Source: Macrocybe gigantea
Taxonomy: Eukaryota; Basidiomycota; Agaricomycetes; Agaricales; Callistosporiaceae
DNA length: 64,000 nucleotides
Direction of reading: 5' to 3'
NCBI GenBank assembly: GCA_011319805.1
Contig: SJRY01000299.1
Coordinates: forward strand, 62,001 to 126,000
In this document: positions 34,628-46,800 of the stretch, in pieces
Layout of the letters: the number at the start of each line of letters is the position of its first letter
Position numbering within the stretch: position 1 is the first letter of the stretch
Notes under the pieces: model-generated
What the model saw: only the letters and a program-made list of their open reading frames with translations
What the model was told of the DNA's origin: nothing
Databases searched by the model: none
Made by a program: the position numbers and the translations under genes

Positions 34628-37600
34628 GGTTTGGATAACGTGTGTGTCGAGGACAATGAGAGAGTCGATGTTCGTAAACGAAGGGGAGTGCTCCAGCGCG
34701 CAAGAAAAGAGAGAAAGGGAGGAAAGAATAACTGGGTGTCGCTGGTGCGAGGTGCGAACCGTTTTCTTGTGTTTCTGTGATCGGGAAGAAACAATTGCGC
34801 TAGCGGGGCACAAAAAGCAAGACAATACGAGCTAACATCTTTATAGTCTTGCGCTGATGTCGCCACTTCGCACTCGTGCTACCCGATTCGGAACTGAGAT
34901 GCATCTATCGCCCGATCGCTCTTTTGGGTCATAGCCCTTGTTGGACCATGTTTACTCAGGAATGCAAGCCAGTGTTTTATTGTCTTGTCGCCAGCCTGTC
35001 GGGTCCTCGGCTAGATTCCTCCGATTCGTACACCGCTATTGTTGCCGACCACTCTGCTTATCTGTACCCCCACGTAAGTCTGTCCCTTCTCCCCCCCCGC
35101 GGAATCACCTGTGACTCGGTCGCTGCCTCGTTCTGCAGATGCTCGACACAAGGGCTCCCCTTGTCCAACAGGATGTCTCCCGAACACCCCACACCGTAGC
35201 GCACGGCTACTTCCAGTCTAGCGCTATCTGATATGAATTCGCGACGTATCCCAAACGGAGCTGCCCCCGACCTGGACGTAACCTGTTCATGAACAGAACT
35301 AGACGCTAGTGCCTTCAGATTCCCTTTTCTGGCATCTATGACCCGGCCGTTCGTCCTTGAGCAAAGTTCGATTTGCCCACGCTGCAAAGGCAATCATGAT
35401 GTCGAGTCAAAAACGCTCCTCCTTCTTGACTTGCACAGGCTTAGCCCAACCGATCGTGTTCAGCCCCGATTGCACGTCAAAGTTTGTGCAGAACTCGAGC
35501 ACTGCTGCCATCCAGCACTGCCCCCCGCGCGCTCGCAGTCAAGGTCTAGGTCTATGCCTCGCGACTTGACGAACGTCATGCTCGGAACGTCTTTTGCCCA
35601 CTGCCCAGGTCGTATCAACGCCGGGACGTCACGTCATCGGTTCCATCAGTTAATACTCGGCCGTTTCGCACAGTTGGCCTCGCCCTGTGTGTTCTGGCTA
35701 GCGCCCCACGGGATATGCTCCGGAAATAGATGACGCACTGACGTACTCGGACCTCCAGAGAAATGCAAATGGAAAGACAACATCTCGACATCTTTCTCCG
35801 TGATGAGAGGACCAGCAAAAGAAAACAACGGAAGCACCTTTCGTCGTACGTTTATCTTCGCACATATGTCAAGCATGGCATCCACAAAACGCAGGAACGT
35901 GAATGTGTAAGCAGGCGTCGGCAGTACCTATAGTGCACGAAATAAAAAATCGTCGGCAGAGACGAAGGAAAACATGTCCAAATTAGGCAATCGAGTGCTT
36001 GGGGAAATCATCTTGAGAGCTCCTGCCCCGTTCACCACGTCCAGCCTGCACGCCTCTCAACACGTGTACGCCGGTTCGGAATTATCACCCGAGGAATCAC
36101 TCCAACGCCCATTGATATCTCGCGGGGCGATGCTGATAAGATGCAGGGTGAGTATGTAATGTGGAGTATGCTCGTACCACGGAGCATCCGTTGTTCGCGA
36201 TTCAGAGAAGCCATTTCTGAAGAAATGCAGTCTGATCCATCAGGACGCCGTTGTCCATCCGTGTCTCTGGATCCGATGAGGAAAAATCATGCCATATAAA
36301 TCAAATTATTCCGACCAAGCACCTTCCTCCTGCTTTTTCAATCGAAATGTTCCGAGAAATCCCACCCCGGGATACGAGATACGGCGAAAGTGGAAAAGCA
36401 TGATTTAACCTAGACCGTATACGCGAGCGTGATAAGTCTGGTGGTCAGCATAGCAAGGGGGGAGGGGCTTGCTTTGTTCGCCCGATTAGGCAAGAGCAAC
36501 GTGCAACCCTCCTCCAGTTCCCCTCTTCAGAGTGCATCGCGATATCTAGATACGTGATCATTGCGCCAGAAGCTGTTCTCATGATGGCCGGAGTTTGTGT
36601 TTAAGGCGAGTTGGTGGGTCCTGCACAGCACTGGTGCTGACGGCGAAGCCGGCGTTCTTTTGACGCTGGCTGTCTGTGTTTTTTTTTAAAAAAAAACGGA
36701 ATATGTACATATGAAGGCACGCTTGTTATGTTGGTTTCAGCTGCTTCGTTGTCTTAACGCCAATGTCTCCCCTGGCGTTTCACCCCACGGTTGACCCGCG
36801 AGAACGAGGACGAGTCAAGAGGGCAGACAGTGACAAGTCTACATCCTTCAAGCTGCGGCGTTAAGATCAGACCATTGGAAAACCTTGTACTATTGGAGCT
36901 GTAACGAAAGTGTATGCTCGCCATGATTAGGAAACGAGTTCTTGATGCCCGGTGGTGTGGTTATGAGGTTGCAAGGAACGCCATTTCCTCTCGATCATTG
37001 CATCCATATCGTCTTGGCTGTCGTGGTCATATACTCTATATAGCGAACAATGGGTGTCTCTGGAAGATGCTGAGATGGGGATTACCAAGACGCGCAACTC
37101 GAGGCCGCAAGCCGATACTAAACACGTCCAGACCGAGCCACGTCTCCTGTCGCGACGCGGGTTGACGCGACATCGGTATTTCGAGCTCCAAATTCCATGG
37201 ATACGATATGTGGTTTCCGTATCGAGAGTGAGGACGAGGACCGTCGGAGGGTTCTGGACAATCGGCGGCCCAAAGGAACCGCGCAACCCGCGCAATCATG
37301 TGCTCGCCAACCCATGATGGGCAGTTTGACAGATCAACTAGGTGTTTTGACTCGTGCACAAGCCCCTCTCGCGATAAAAGTTCGAGTCATTTCGTGCTAG
37401 CGTGCGACTTTGCTGAAGGGAAAAAAAAAAAAAAGCGTACTCACGGGACGAGCGCGGGAACGTGAGGTTGTACTCGTTTTGAGAGTTGTTGCGTTCGGTT
37501 CTGTCCGCTGTTTCTCCAACGGTTCACAGCTGACAGACCGGTGGCGTGATGCCGTGAATGAAACTCTTGTTTTGTGCGGTGCAAAAGTGTATTTATCTCG

Positions 37601-38891
37601 GCGGTGGAAAGCGAGTGAGGACGGGCTGGGGAATAAATAAATTACCAAGATGTTCCGGTGACTTGTCGTTCTCTTCCTCTTTTCTCACTTCAATTAACGA
37701 AGCATGTCTTCACTTTGACAGGGGGGCAGGTATGCGTGATTCGGCTTCCTGAAGGGGCGAACAATGTCCAGCGTACAATGTACGATATATGATCGTGGGT
37801 TGGTGAGAACCCCCAGAGCGAGGGATATCTCGGGCTTCTTCTGGCTTGCGGGAATTCGATCGGCGTGCTTTTTTCTTTTTGGTACTTTGGAAGGCCAAGG
37901 GGTGGGTTATTGTTGAGCTTGACAAGACGTGAGCAAAGTCTCAAGCTGCGTGTCTGTGCTATCGAGTCAACGGGCCTTGTAAGAGTTAAAGTGCTATACG
38001 TGCATGAGATTCAGCCAGGCGTTGCTCGGAGATGGTGTGCGGCATCGCTGTACCTCGCGACCATGTACTATGACGGAATCCCTCCAACGGGTCTGACACC
38101 ACTACACGGGGGTTCGGATTCTTTCAGCCACAATGCCCAAGAAACGACTCTGGCTCTGGCTCTGACCAAGAGGAAGACGAGAGCGAGCTGTGCATACGTA
38201 CAGTACGTTCGGCGCCCGTTTGCTACGAGATCTTTGCCCCCCCTCGGGCAAAGGCGAGCGTGAAACGTGAACCACGGCAGATGGCGAGGAAACATAACAT
38301 ACCAACTCCACGTTTTTTCCCGCATATCCGTCCTGCTCAGCCGTCCATGCGCCATGCGTTTTCGCCGATCCGGCCTGTGCGCGTGAAAAAAAAAAAAATC
38401 AATCGCGATGTCGAGTTTTCACGCTCGTCAGAAGGCTAGTCTAGCTATGCCTTATGCACGGCAGAATTGTGCTCCGCACAGGAGGGGGGAAGGCGTCACC
38501 GTTCACGGCATGCATTTGTGAGGCCGGGCTTTCCGCGTAGCGTGATGGATCGAAGGGATGACTCGTTATGACGCACTTTGAGACACAACGTTCAAGTGAA
38601 AAAAAAACAAAAAACGAATGAACGGAACAGGTGACGGCGTTTAGCAGTGGATCAAAGATGCTGGCTAGAAAACTGACGCCAAATGTCGTGCGGTGCTTTT
38701 GGCGGTGCATTGGGAACGAAACGCGTTCCGCCAAGCGACCGTTTTCTAGTTGCCTGTTTTGGAAAAGCCGTGTCACAAAAAAACGAGATCGTGACACAGC
38801 GTGCCCCCCCCCTGTGCAGCCCCTCTTTCTTTCGGCGTCAAACTCGTACGACTGGCATTTTTTTTTTTGCTCAGGCTATCCGAAAACGAGT
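34628..38891. other. Gene-poor stretch of ~4.3 kb
   Basis: No supported gene. Open frames are short (largest 35338-35733 plus, 37865-38263 plus) and without motifs. It contains a T9A9 tract (36679-36696) and A runs near 37420-37434 and 38386-38398. A pyrimidine tract ending in CAG at ~38862-38876 just before the DNA glycosylase ATG looks like an intron acceptor, so a 5' exon or untranslated exon may lie at ~38600-38850. Confidence 0.35.
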
Positions 38892-39893
38892 ATGAAGCGT
38901 AGTCGTCCAGAGTCTGTCGATCTCAGGAGCTCTGCCGGTGACGTGTCGTCGCTCGCCAAAGCGCCCGAATCACCGCAAAAGCTGTCCAAGAAGATCAAAC
39001 TGCACGATTCATACGCTACGCAGTCCCCGTTTCCCGAGTTCCCCCGTCCGACTCCGGAAGAAGCTCTGGAAGTGTACAACCTGCTGCGGCAAGCCCATCC
39101 AGAGTTCAACGTCACCAGGAGACGCCATGCCGGATCCGGCGTGGAAGAGGGGACGAAGGAACGCAACAGAAGTGACGAAGAAGAAGATGACGGGGGCGGT
39201 GCGAACTCTGCCAAAACGTGCGGAGACGTCCCGAACGTGATCGAATCGCTCATCGGCACGATTCTGTCTCAGAACACGTCCGGAAAGAACTCCTCGGCAG
39301 CCAAGGACGCGCTCGACAGGGCGTTCGGGAGGAACAACTTTGAAGCGATGGTCTCGGCGCCCGTAGATCGCGTCGCGGACGCCATACGATGTGGCGGGCT
39401 CGCGAACAAGAAGGCAAAGACGATACAGAACGTTCTCCGGTCTATCAAGCAAAAACACGGCGACTATTCTCTGCAGCACTTGGCGCATTCTTCTTTGCTT
39501 GGTTCTCGGGCAGAGGAGGACGAAGGAGGAAGCGGATTAGAGCGCAAGCCGATGACGGACGATGAGGTCATGAAAGAGCTCATGTCTTACGACGGTGTGG
39601 GGCCCAAGACGGCTTCCTGCGTGCTGCTTTTCTGTCTAGGACGCGACTCTTTTGCGGTGGACACCCATGTGTTCAGGCTGAGCAAGGTCCTGGGCTGGGT
39701 GCCCAACTCGGCCGACCGTGTGCTCGCTCAAGCGCATCTGGATCTCAGAATTCCCGCAGAGCTCAAGCACGGTTTGCATGTCTTGATGGTCTATCACGGC
39801 AGGGCCTGCAAGGGATGCAAAACTCCTAGCTCAAGCTCTCCTTGCGTTCTCAAATCCTACGCGTCCAAGCGCCGCAAGGCAGCCCACAGCTAA
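38892..39893 (+). CDS. HhH-GPD family DNA glycosylase (endonuclease III-like)
   Basis: A single long exon of 333 residues. The basic N terminus (MKRSRPESV) probably includes a nuclear signal; an acidic/Arg linker follows. The HhH-GPD core: ESLIGTILSQNTSGKNS, IRCGGLANKKAKTIQNVL, LMSYDGVGPKTASCVLLF (helix-hairpin-helix with the Lys that gives AP-lyase activity in EndoIII), and FAVDTHVFRLSKVLGWVP (catalytic Asp in VDTH). It should excise damaged pyrimidine bases in base-excision repair. The C-terminal region where EndoIII carries its four-cysteine [4Fe-4S] loop reads ACKGCKTPSSSSPC and lacks the full Cys set. The start is the first ATG after the pyrimidine/CAG element; the frame is open upstream to ~38631, so a longer, possibly mitochondrial, N terminus is possible. 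Confidence 0.85.
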   Translation: MKRSRPESVDLRSSAGDVSSLAKAPESPQKLSKKIKLHDSYATQSPFPEFPRPTPEEALEVYNLLRQAHPEFNVTRRRHAGSGVEEGTKERNRSDEEEDDGGGANSAKTCGDVPNVIESLIGTILSQNTSGKNSSAAKDALDRAFGRNNFEAMVSAPVDRVADAIRCGGLANKKAKTIQNVLRSIKQKHGDYSLQHLAHSSLLGSRAEEDEGGSGLERKPMTDDEVMKELMSYDGVGPKTASCVLLFCLGRDSFAVDTHVFRLSKVLGWVPNSADRVLAQAHLDLRIPAELKHGLHVLMVYHGRACKGCKTPSSSSPCVLKSYASKRRKAAHS

Positions 39894-42694
39894 TGTGTTT
39901 GTTCGTGTATATCTTGTTTATACACCAGATCGTCGCACAACAGATCGTCGATGCCGATTTTGTTTCCATGCGCGCTTCGCTGATCGCCAGCTTTGGACTT
40001 TAATTGAGGTCCCGTCCCAACCATCATCGATTTTTGCTGTGCATAGGTGCTTCGATGGCCTTGTCGTCCGGCCACTCAATAATGACTGCGTTGCTTTGTT
40101 CGATATCCACAGACGATCGAATCTTTGGCGCCACGAATTTTTTTTTTTTGGTCCGCGGGACAAGACCTTTGATCATCAAGAACGCCTGCAATGGGTGGTT
40201 CGGGGGGAAGCTTCCGCACCCTTTGATGTGAAGCGCGCTCGTCGTGGAACGTGTTTTTCTCACCGCTTTTCGGAAAAAATGTTCATCGCCTCCCTCGACT
40301 TCCTTTCTTCCCCCGAATTTGTTTCGTCACGGACGCATATTTCCGAGCTTCTAGGCTGACTTACGAGAGCGCCTGCGAATATGTCCAACGTTTGACATGT
40401 CATTCCTTTTTTTTTTTTTAATTATCGATCGAAGCGGTCGAGCACGACCGAAAAGAGCAAGTATCGCGGGACGAAGAAACATTAGCTTTTTTCCTGGAGT
40501 CATTCTTCTGATGTTCGCCTTTTTCGAGCGCTTCTAAACTGCGGCGGAGCGCCGATGCGTCCGTGCTCGTTCGTCGATGATGGGATGTTCTTGCTTTAGC
40601 GAACGCTGACCACGCCAGCCCGATGTTTCCCCGTTGTTTCGCTCGCGAAGGAGCCAAGTTGCGGGACGGTGTGCTCGCAGGACCCGGATTACCCGAAAAG
40701 GAAATATCACGCGACCGTCGTAACACGTTCCTTTGTGAGCTCCCTCGGGCCCTTTCCCCCCCATTCTTTTTTCGCTGGGCGATGAATGATGAATGATGCG
40801 TGATGAGAGCACATGCGCATGACTGGTTGAGCCCTTGATATGATCTGTCATCTTGGGTATGGGTATTTGGTGGAACGTTCCACGCTTTCTTGTTTCTTGT
40901 TTCTTGCCCTTTGTGGTGCGTGGCCCGACGAACAAGGGAAGGAACCGTCGGGCGTTGAAAAACGTGTTACGTTTGTCTCCTTGCTGCCTACCCTTGATAG
41001 TGGCGATGTGGCCAGCGTCTATCAAGGGCGGTTGATGCAAGCACCCTCTCCCTCCTTGTCCACCGAGAAAAGAAAAGAACAGCAGACAAGATCTGCGCAA
41101 TCGTTCTCGGGCTGAGTAATGCCACACCGACGATTAATTAATGAATCCTTGCGTGGCACGGTGCTACGCCTCTCTATACAGGTGCTTGGAAGTTGATTCG
41201 TGACGCGTTCACTCTTGTGCTTGTCATCGTCATGTCAAGATGCTGACTCGATCGGTACGCTATAACTCTTCAAGTTGTCAATCTCTCGCGAAATTCGGAA
41301 ATCGACCAGTATAGACTGGAATGCTTTGAGGAGGTAACTATCCATCAAGTCCATATGTCGTCAAACATTCCAATCTCTTCAAGATCCAGACGGGCACGCA
41401 AGCCACAAAGTGGCTATCTGGTCCTCGTCGGCCTTCCGCATGATCCCTTCCCTGGCACCCAACAAACTTGGGAGAGGGACCTCGTCCAGGGAGCTCAGGC
41501 CAGGGACGTGTTCATATGATCATGTGCGACTTTATGGTTTTGTCCTGATTTAGGCAGCGTATGCAACGTACGTCCCTTTTCTTCTTGCTTTGCCTTTTTT
41601 TTTTTTTTCTTTCTCAAGTACACCGAGAAAGGTGATCCACCAAGGGATGCTTCTGTCAGGTCAGATCTCGCAGCCGACCATCGATAATCGATCGTTTGGG
41701 CTCAGAGTGCAAGGGATCCTGGCGCTCGGCTCCTGAATTTACGACAGGCTGTCTGCTCCGAGTTTGCTAAACGCTCGACTGTACAGACAGATCGCTGGAA
41801 ACTCTGAAAGGCGAAACTTGCTGAAAAGAGGCACCGGATCTTGCACGCGTTCGGCTGCATCTGATGCATGATGCTTGGTCGCGCAGAAAACATAGCATTA
41901 CCAACGGCATCTATCGCTCCTCCTTTTTTCTCGGGCTTGGTGTGAAGTCCTTTTTTTTTTTTGAGCGATTGGCAGTTTTTCGGTCCAGTCGATGGTTTCT
42001 CAAGCGATATCTTGGTGATCTGTGCTCCCCTTGATCCGTCTTGCGATACGCGTTGTGCGGTTCGAGCAAAGAGTCGTCTTGATCGGGCAATGATGCGCAA
42101 ATCCAGAGTTGATTGTGACGTCATGCATCGATAAAGCGTCATAGGTGCCTGGTAGCAACGCTCTTCCTCGACTTTTCCTGCCATCTCCTCAGTACCCGAT
42201 CACCCTTGATTACGACGGCGAAGAACTACGCCCGACTCCTGAATTTCGTCTCTCCGGTTGGCCCGGCACGGACTGTTCAGGGTTAGGACTCGTGTCTTCA
42301 CTGCGAGCATGCTCCGTTGATTACAAGCTCTTATCCTCGCTTAACAGCGATCGATCGTCCCCGGAATCGGATACGACGATGGATGATAACCTGGGTGCTG
42401 TTTTAATGTTCAACGTTGTGCTTGTCCGTTTATGGTGCCACTCTGGGCATACGGATGGCGTTGATGATGATGATGACATGGCTGGACCCGGAAAAGCTCG
42501 TGTTTCATTCATTTCGCTAACGGACAGAACCGGTCGGCGCAGTATTCGTGGGCTTGTTCGTCATACGCTCAAGGAGCAATCAATTGCTGTAAAACGCTGC
42601 TTCCACGATCATTTTTGCGAAACTGCCGATTTGCGTCGTTCGTCATCGTTCATCGTTCCACTTCTCACAGTCATCTCGGTCGGGTCATCTGGCA
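39894..42694. other. Intergenic region with unassigned frames
   Basis: No firm gene. Candidates: minus strand ~39970-40330 (two blocks, IKGCGSFPPNHPLQAFLMIKG read in parts and IRSSVDIEQSNAVIIEWPDD, separated by a 45-60 nt possible intron), minus 40534-41127 (197 codons, no motif), and plus 42145-42720 (191 codons, no motif), whose 3' end is cut by the hAT insertion at 42703. Confidence 0.3.
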
Positions 42695-42702
42695 GCCTTG
42701 AA
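42695..42702. repeat. Left target-site duplication of hAT element
   Basis: GCCTTGAA, identical to 43889-43896. Confidence 0.9.
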
Positions 42703-43888
42703 CAGCGTTGGACAAGTTAATGACTTAGTCATGACCTAGTCATTAGTCATGACCGAGTCACCAAATGGGTCATATGACTATGACTTGACCCAGAATCGCT
42801 TATCAGCATGACTTTCTAAATTAGGCTAAGAGTCAATCATAGTTTTCATGTGTCCGACGTATAATGCAAGACAACTATGCAATCAATATCTCTTCCATTG
42901 TGCCGTCGTAATCCAAGTTAATGTCCTCTTCACCTTCAACATCCATATCAAGTAGCTCATAGAATGCAAGTTCTTCGTCGTATGATCGAACAGCTGTACG
43001 CCCATACTCCCCTCCCCTCCAGGAATCATTTCCAAAATCAAACAACTCGGTAATTGCAATTGGTCCTGTATTGGATAGAGCATAAGGTGGGAGGGGATCT
43101 GTAGTATCATCCTCGCTGGACAAGAATATCTGTTGATCCACGAACTGCCGGAATGGAGCATCTTGTGCTTCTGCAGGGTTCGACACCAAGTCAGTTTCCA
43201 TATCCTGAGTCGACTGTCTTGTATTTGCCAGCATATCTTGTGGCGCTTGCCTCGAATCTGGATCTTGATTTGCAATTTAGCTCAGTTGTGGTTAACAGCA
43301 ATGAAAAAAGGATTACTATGGTTGCTTGCGTGTCGTGCTTCCAGGATCTGTTTAATTCGCTTTTTTGATTCTTTTCGCAGGTGTTCATCTCGAATATGCA
43401 ATTTTAATTCTGTCAGCGCTGTCATCGTTTTGAGCCCCAGTCGATTGCGCAATTTTGTAAGCGCCATTCCAAACGCGCTGAAAAGTCGCTCGCAAGACGC
43501 TGAGTTTGCTGACACTGTGAATATGCGCTTAGCAAGACTAATTAATAGAGGCTCTGGCAGGTGTGGATGGCAGAACGCGTCCAGAACTGCAATCGGATCA
43601 GGACCTGTGCGCTAGTTTATGTTTTATGTGTGATCTTGGCATGAAATGCATACCACGGGCAAATCCAGCTTGTTATCCTGACCTTTCATTCACAGATCTC
43701 AACGTGGACGTGCAAATCTCCACTCGCTTTCTTATCGACATCACGCATCACGGGTTCTCAGGAGGCTCGCTTAGTTGATGACTTGTTCCTGATCCTTTGG
43801 GTTAAATGACTGGGTCATGACTGGGTCTTAACTCGGTCATGACTATGCCTGATGACTCGACCTCTTGGGTCATGACTGGCCAACGCTG
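42703..43888 (-). mobile_element. hAT-family element, internally deleted (1186 bp)
   Basis: Left end begins CAGCGTTGG and the right end, read in reverse complement, begins CAGCGTTGG, a 9-bp perfect TIR. It is flanked by an 8-bp target duplication GCCTTGAA, both hallmarks of hAT transposons. Subterminal regions (~42720-42790 and ~43800-43880) are crowded with GTCATGAC-type motifs, probable transposase-binding repeats. The interior keeps only the C-terminal part of the transposase, so it cannot move by itself. Confidence 0.95.
42875..43640 (-). pseudogene. hAT transposase C-terminal fragment
   Basis: Minus-strand exon ~43282-43640 reads HPHLPEPLLISLAKRIFTV, then SANSASCERLFSAFGMALTK and RNRLGLKTMTALTELKLHIR, the hAT C-terminal dimerisation domain (the S-x-x-CERxFS signature). 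An intron of ~75 nt (about 43208-43290) leads to an acidic tail exon ending EEILIA at 42875. The zinc finger and the catalytic N-terminal two thirds are absent. Confidence 0.9.
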
Positions 43889-43896
43889 GCCTTGAA
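43889..43896. repeat. Right target-site duplication of hAT element
   Basis: GCCTTGAA, identical to 42695-42702. Confidence 0.9.
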
Positions 43897-46800
43897 CGCG
43901 GCCACCGAACGATGGCACGTTCGTCCGAAAAGGATGACCCGAACTTGTTGTGGGGAAATAAGGTTGATTGGTGTTTGCATCCCTGGTGATTGGAAAGGCT
44001 CGGCGCGACGTCAGCGCTCTGGACTCTGCGACCCTCTCTTTCTTTTTTCCACCTTCTCCTCGGTCTAGTGAAAGGCGTGTCTACTCGTCGTTTGGCATTA
44101 CCGGACCGGTGGGCCTTCACGGATCTCAGACAAGAAAAATAACGTGGAATAACGGTGTTTTGTTCTCACTCTGTCCGGAGGTATCAACCCCACCAATGTT
44201 CAAGCGTGTTCAATTCAGTTGGGCATCGCTGCCGGTTTTGATCGGTGAATACTTATTACACGTTTCCGGATTTTGCGTTAGCATTGGCTTTGAAGGCAAA
44301 ACCTGGATTATTGTGAATTATAGTGGACATGCAGCAACTTTATTCGATTCTGAAGAAGTGGGAGAACAACCCTGTCTGTACGTTACTTTCTTTCCAAGTG
44401 GTTTAAACCTTTGAATGATCCTTGAACCATGGAAATCAGGGCAAGGTTGTTGAATGATGACGGAAAGATGTCATTGTCAACTCCTCCCGATGGACCAGAA
44501 GCAGCACAACGTTGAGCGGAGTGGAGAACACGGATCTTGGGCATTCTGCGCTGACGGAACTCGATTCAATTAAAATCGACGCGCTCACGAGAGGGTTATG
44601 CGTCGATAAGCGCCACAATCAGGATGGCGAGGAGGCATTGCACGGCCTATCAGGCGCAAACGCCTTACTTTGGGGCATAAAGAGGCCGCGGATCAGGAGA
44701 TTCTGAGATCAAGTGTGGGATGACCGGAGATGTGTAATCTCCGGTTATGGCATTCCCAGCCCAGGGATCTGGTATGAGTGCGGAGAATCTCCGCTCGGGG
44801 CAACTCCGAGCAGAGCGAGAAAGGCAAGATGAAAACGAGAGGTCGGTACGGACGTTCCGGTAAGGCGCATGTCATGGGACGTTTCTGCCGCTCTCGTGCT
44901 CAGTTCTCGCCAGTTTTTTTTTGCTTCACCTCGTGTCGTTCAGTTCCCTTTGGCTGTTCTTCTGGAATTTGGAAGAGGTGGAATGTGGCTTTGACTTTCG
45001 TGCGTCTGTCGAACTGCGACCAGGCAGTTTGTCCCAAGAGGAAGGTGAAGAAACGTTGAGATTCCCTGCTCGTGGCCTTCATCGTCTCTAGCCTATCGTC
45101 CTGCTCTGTCGATCATGATCGGGGGTTGGAATGGTGCTGTCCTTTTTTTCGTCGTGTTCAAACGTTGGTTTCTGCAGGTCGTGGGCGGTGGATCTCGTGG
45201 ACGGAGCATCGAGGTCATCGTTGGCGTCGATCTCAAGTGGAGCGGGTACGGCGCACATGGCGCACGTTCTGTTATTAAACAGGGTCCGTCGTTGCGTTTT
45301 TGGGGGTGTTCGCTGTTCATCGTCTGTGCTCACGATGCTTCGCGGGTACCGCGTTTCCTGGGATGTGTTTTGAGTGGTGTGGTGTTGATTCTTTTTGTTC
45401 GTTCGCTCGTTGGTGATTTGCACTAAGAATGAGTGGAGTCTTTTGAAGAAATGGAAGCGGAGCGTCGACCTTGTTTGATTCCAGGTTCCTGCGCGAAAAA
45501 GTTACTCAAACTGCCGCCCTCTCCCGTCATCCCGCTATCTGGTACTCAGATCGCCACCCCCAGATTATCATCGTGGGGGGGTACTTGTCGACCCACGTGT
45601 CGCGTCTTGGATTCTTGGTTCGCACCCTCGTCGTCACCTCTGCACAGTGTACGGTGCACACGTTAGGGACTAACTTTTGGCGTTTGGACAGGATGCGGGT
45701 GTCTTCGAATTTGATAGGGACGTGTCAGTTGAGTTGTTTCCATTCCATGTCATTCTTCCGGGTGAAATGTTGTGTTTCCGAGTCTTGTCTTTGGGTGTTT
45801 CTGTGTCCCTTCCTGCGATCGATCGAGAATTTGTTTTGACTTCGTTTCCATCAAGCTGTCTTTGCGAGGGGTCCAGACGTGTGTTCTTCCGTTCTTCGAA
45901 CCTCGAGATTTTCTTTTTCTTTTTTTTCTACTTTGCTTCCTGTGATGCACCCAGTGAGCATCGCATGAGGAATCGGTCAAGCATCACCACTGCCTTGAAT
46001 GCACAATTCATCACAACCCTCATTCTACGGTCAGTTTCTCATCCGATCGGAGCGTGCCCCCGATCGGCATGGTATGGTAACCATTTCGCGGGAAGGAAGG
46101 GAGATGCCAGTTCATGCAGCAAAAAGGAAAGAGGGTGGTATGGAGGTGGATTGGATCTTGGACGTGGATTTGGTGTGTGGTCAAGTCGAGTCCTTGTGTG
46201 GTGGCCACCGGACAGCGGGCACTGGATGGACATATGGGTTTCGGGCGTGAGTCGTTTGGTAAGTAAGTTTTGCGAGTAATGATGCATGATGCAGTTGCAC
46301 TGCATCGCACGTGTTCTCCGTTCTCTGTCTCTCGTTCTTTTGCTTCGGACCATGCAACTGGCAGTAAGTATCTCTGATCGTGACCGTGCCGCGTAGGACT
46401 CGAGAGTACATCCGCCACAGCAGGGAAAGACCTGGAGAATGGAGAGCGATGGCGTAACCCCACGCGCATCCGTGTTCCGCTCGTTCTCTGCCTTCACGGC
46501 TCGCCACTCCACATGACATCGACGAGTCGTGGTGCAATTTGGAGCTTGCAGCGTTCGCTAACACGCTGCGCAAGTGCCTCTCTGCCTCGGAGATACGCTC
46601 GCTCTTCCGTTCTGAATAAACCTCGAGATGTTGCTATTAATACTCGCAAGATTTTTCCTTTTTTTTTTTTGGTGCTGCGCGATGGGGTTGATAAGAGAAA
46701 AGGGGTTTTGAAACCCGCTGCGATGCTTTGATGGTGGCACTTTCTTCCTTTTTTTTTTTTCGTTTTCGTTTTCACTCGTGCAGCGGTTTCTTACGTTGTG

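Noticed and set aside
45677..46279. 200-codon plus-strand frame
   Set aside because: Contains poly-T-derived FFFFFF runs, no motif, no start context or neighbour support.
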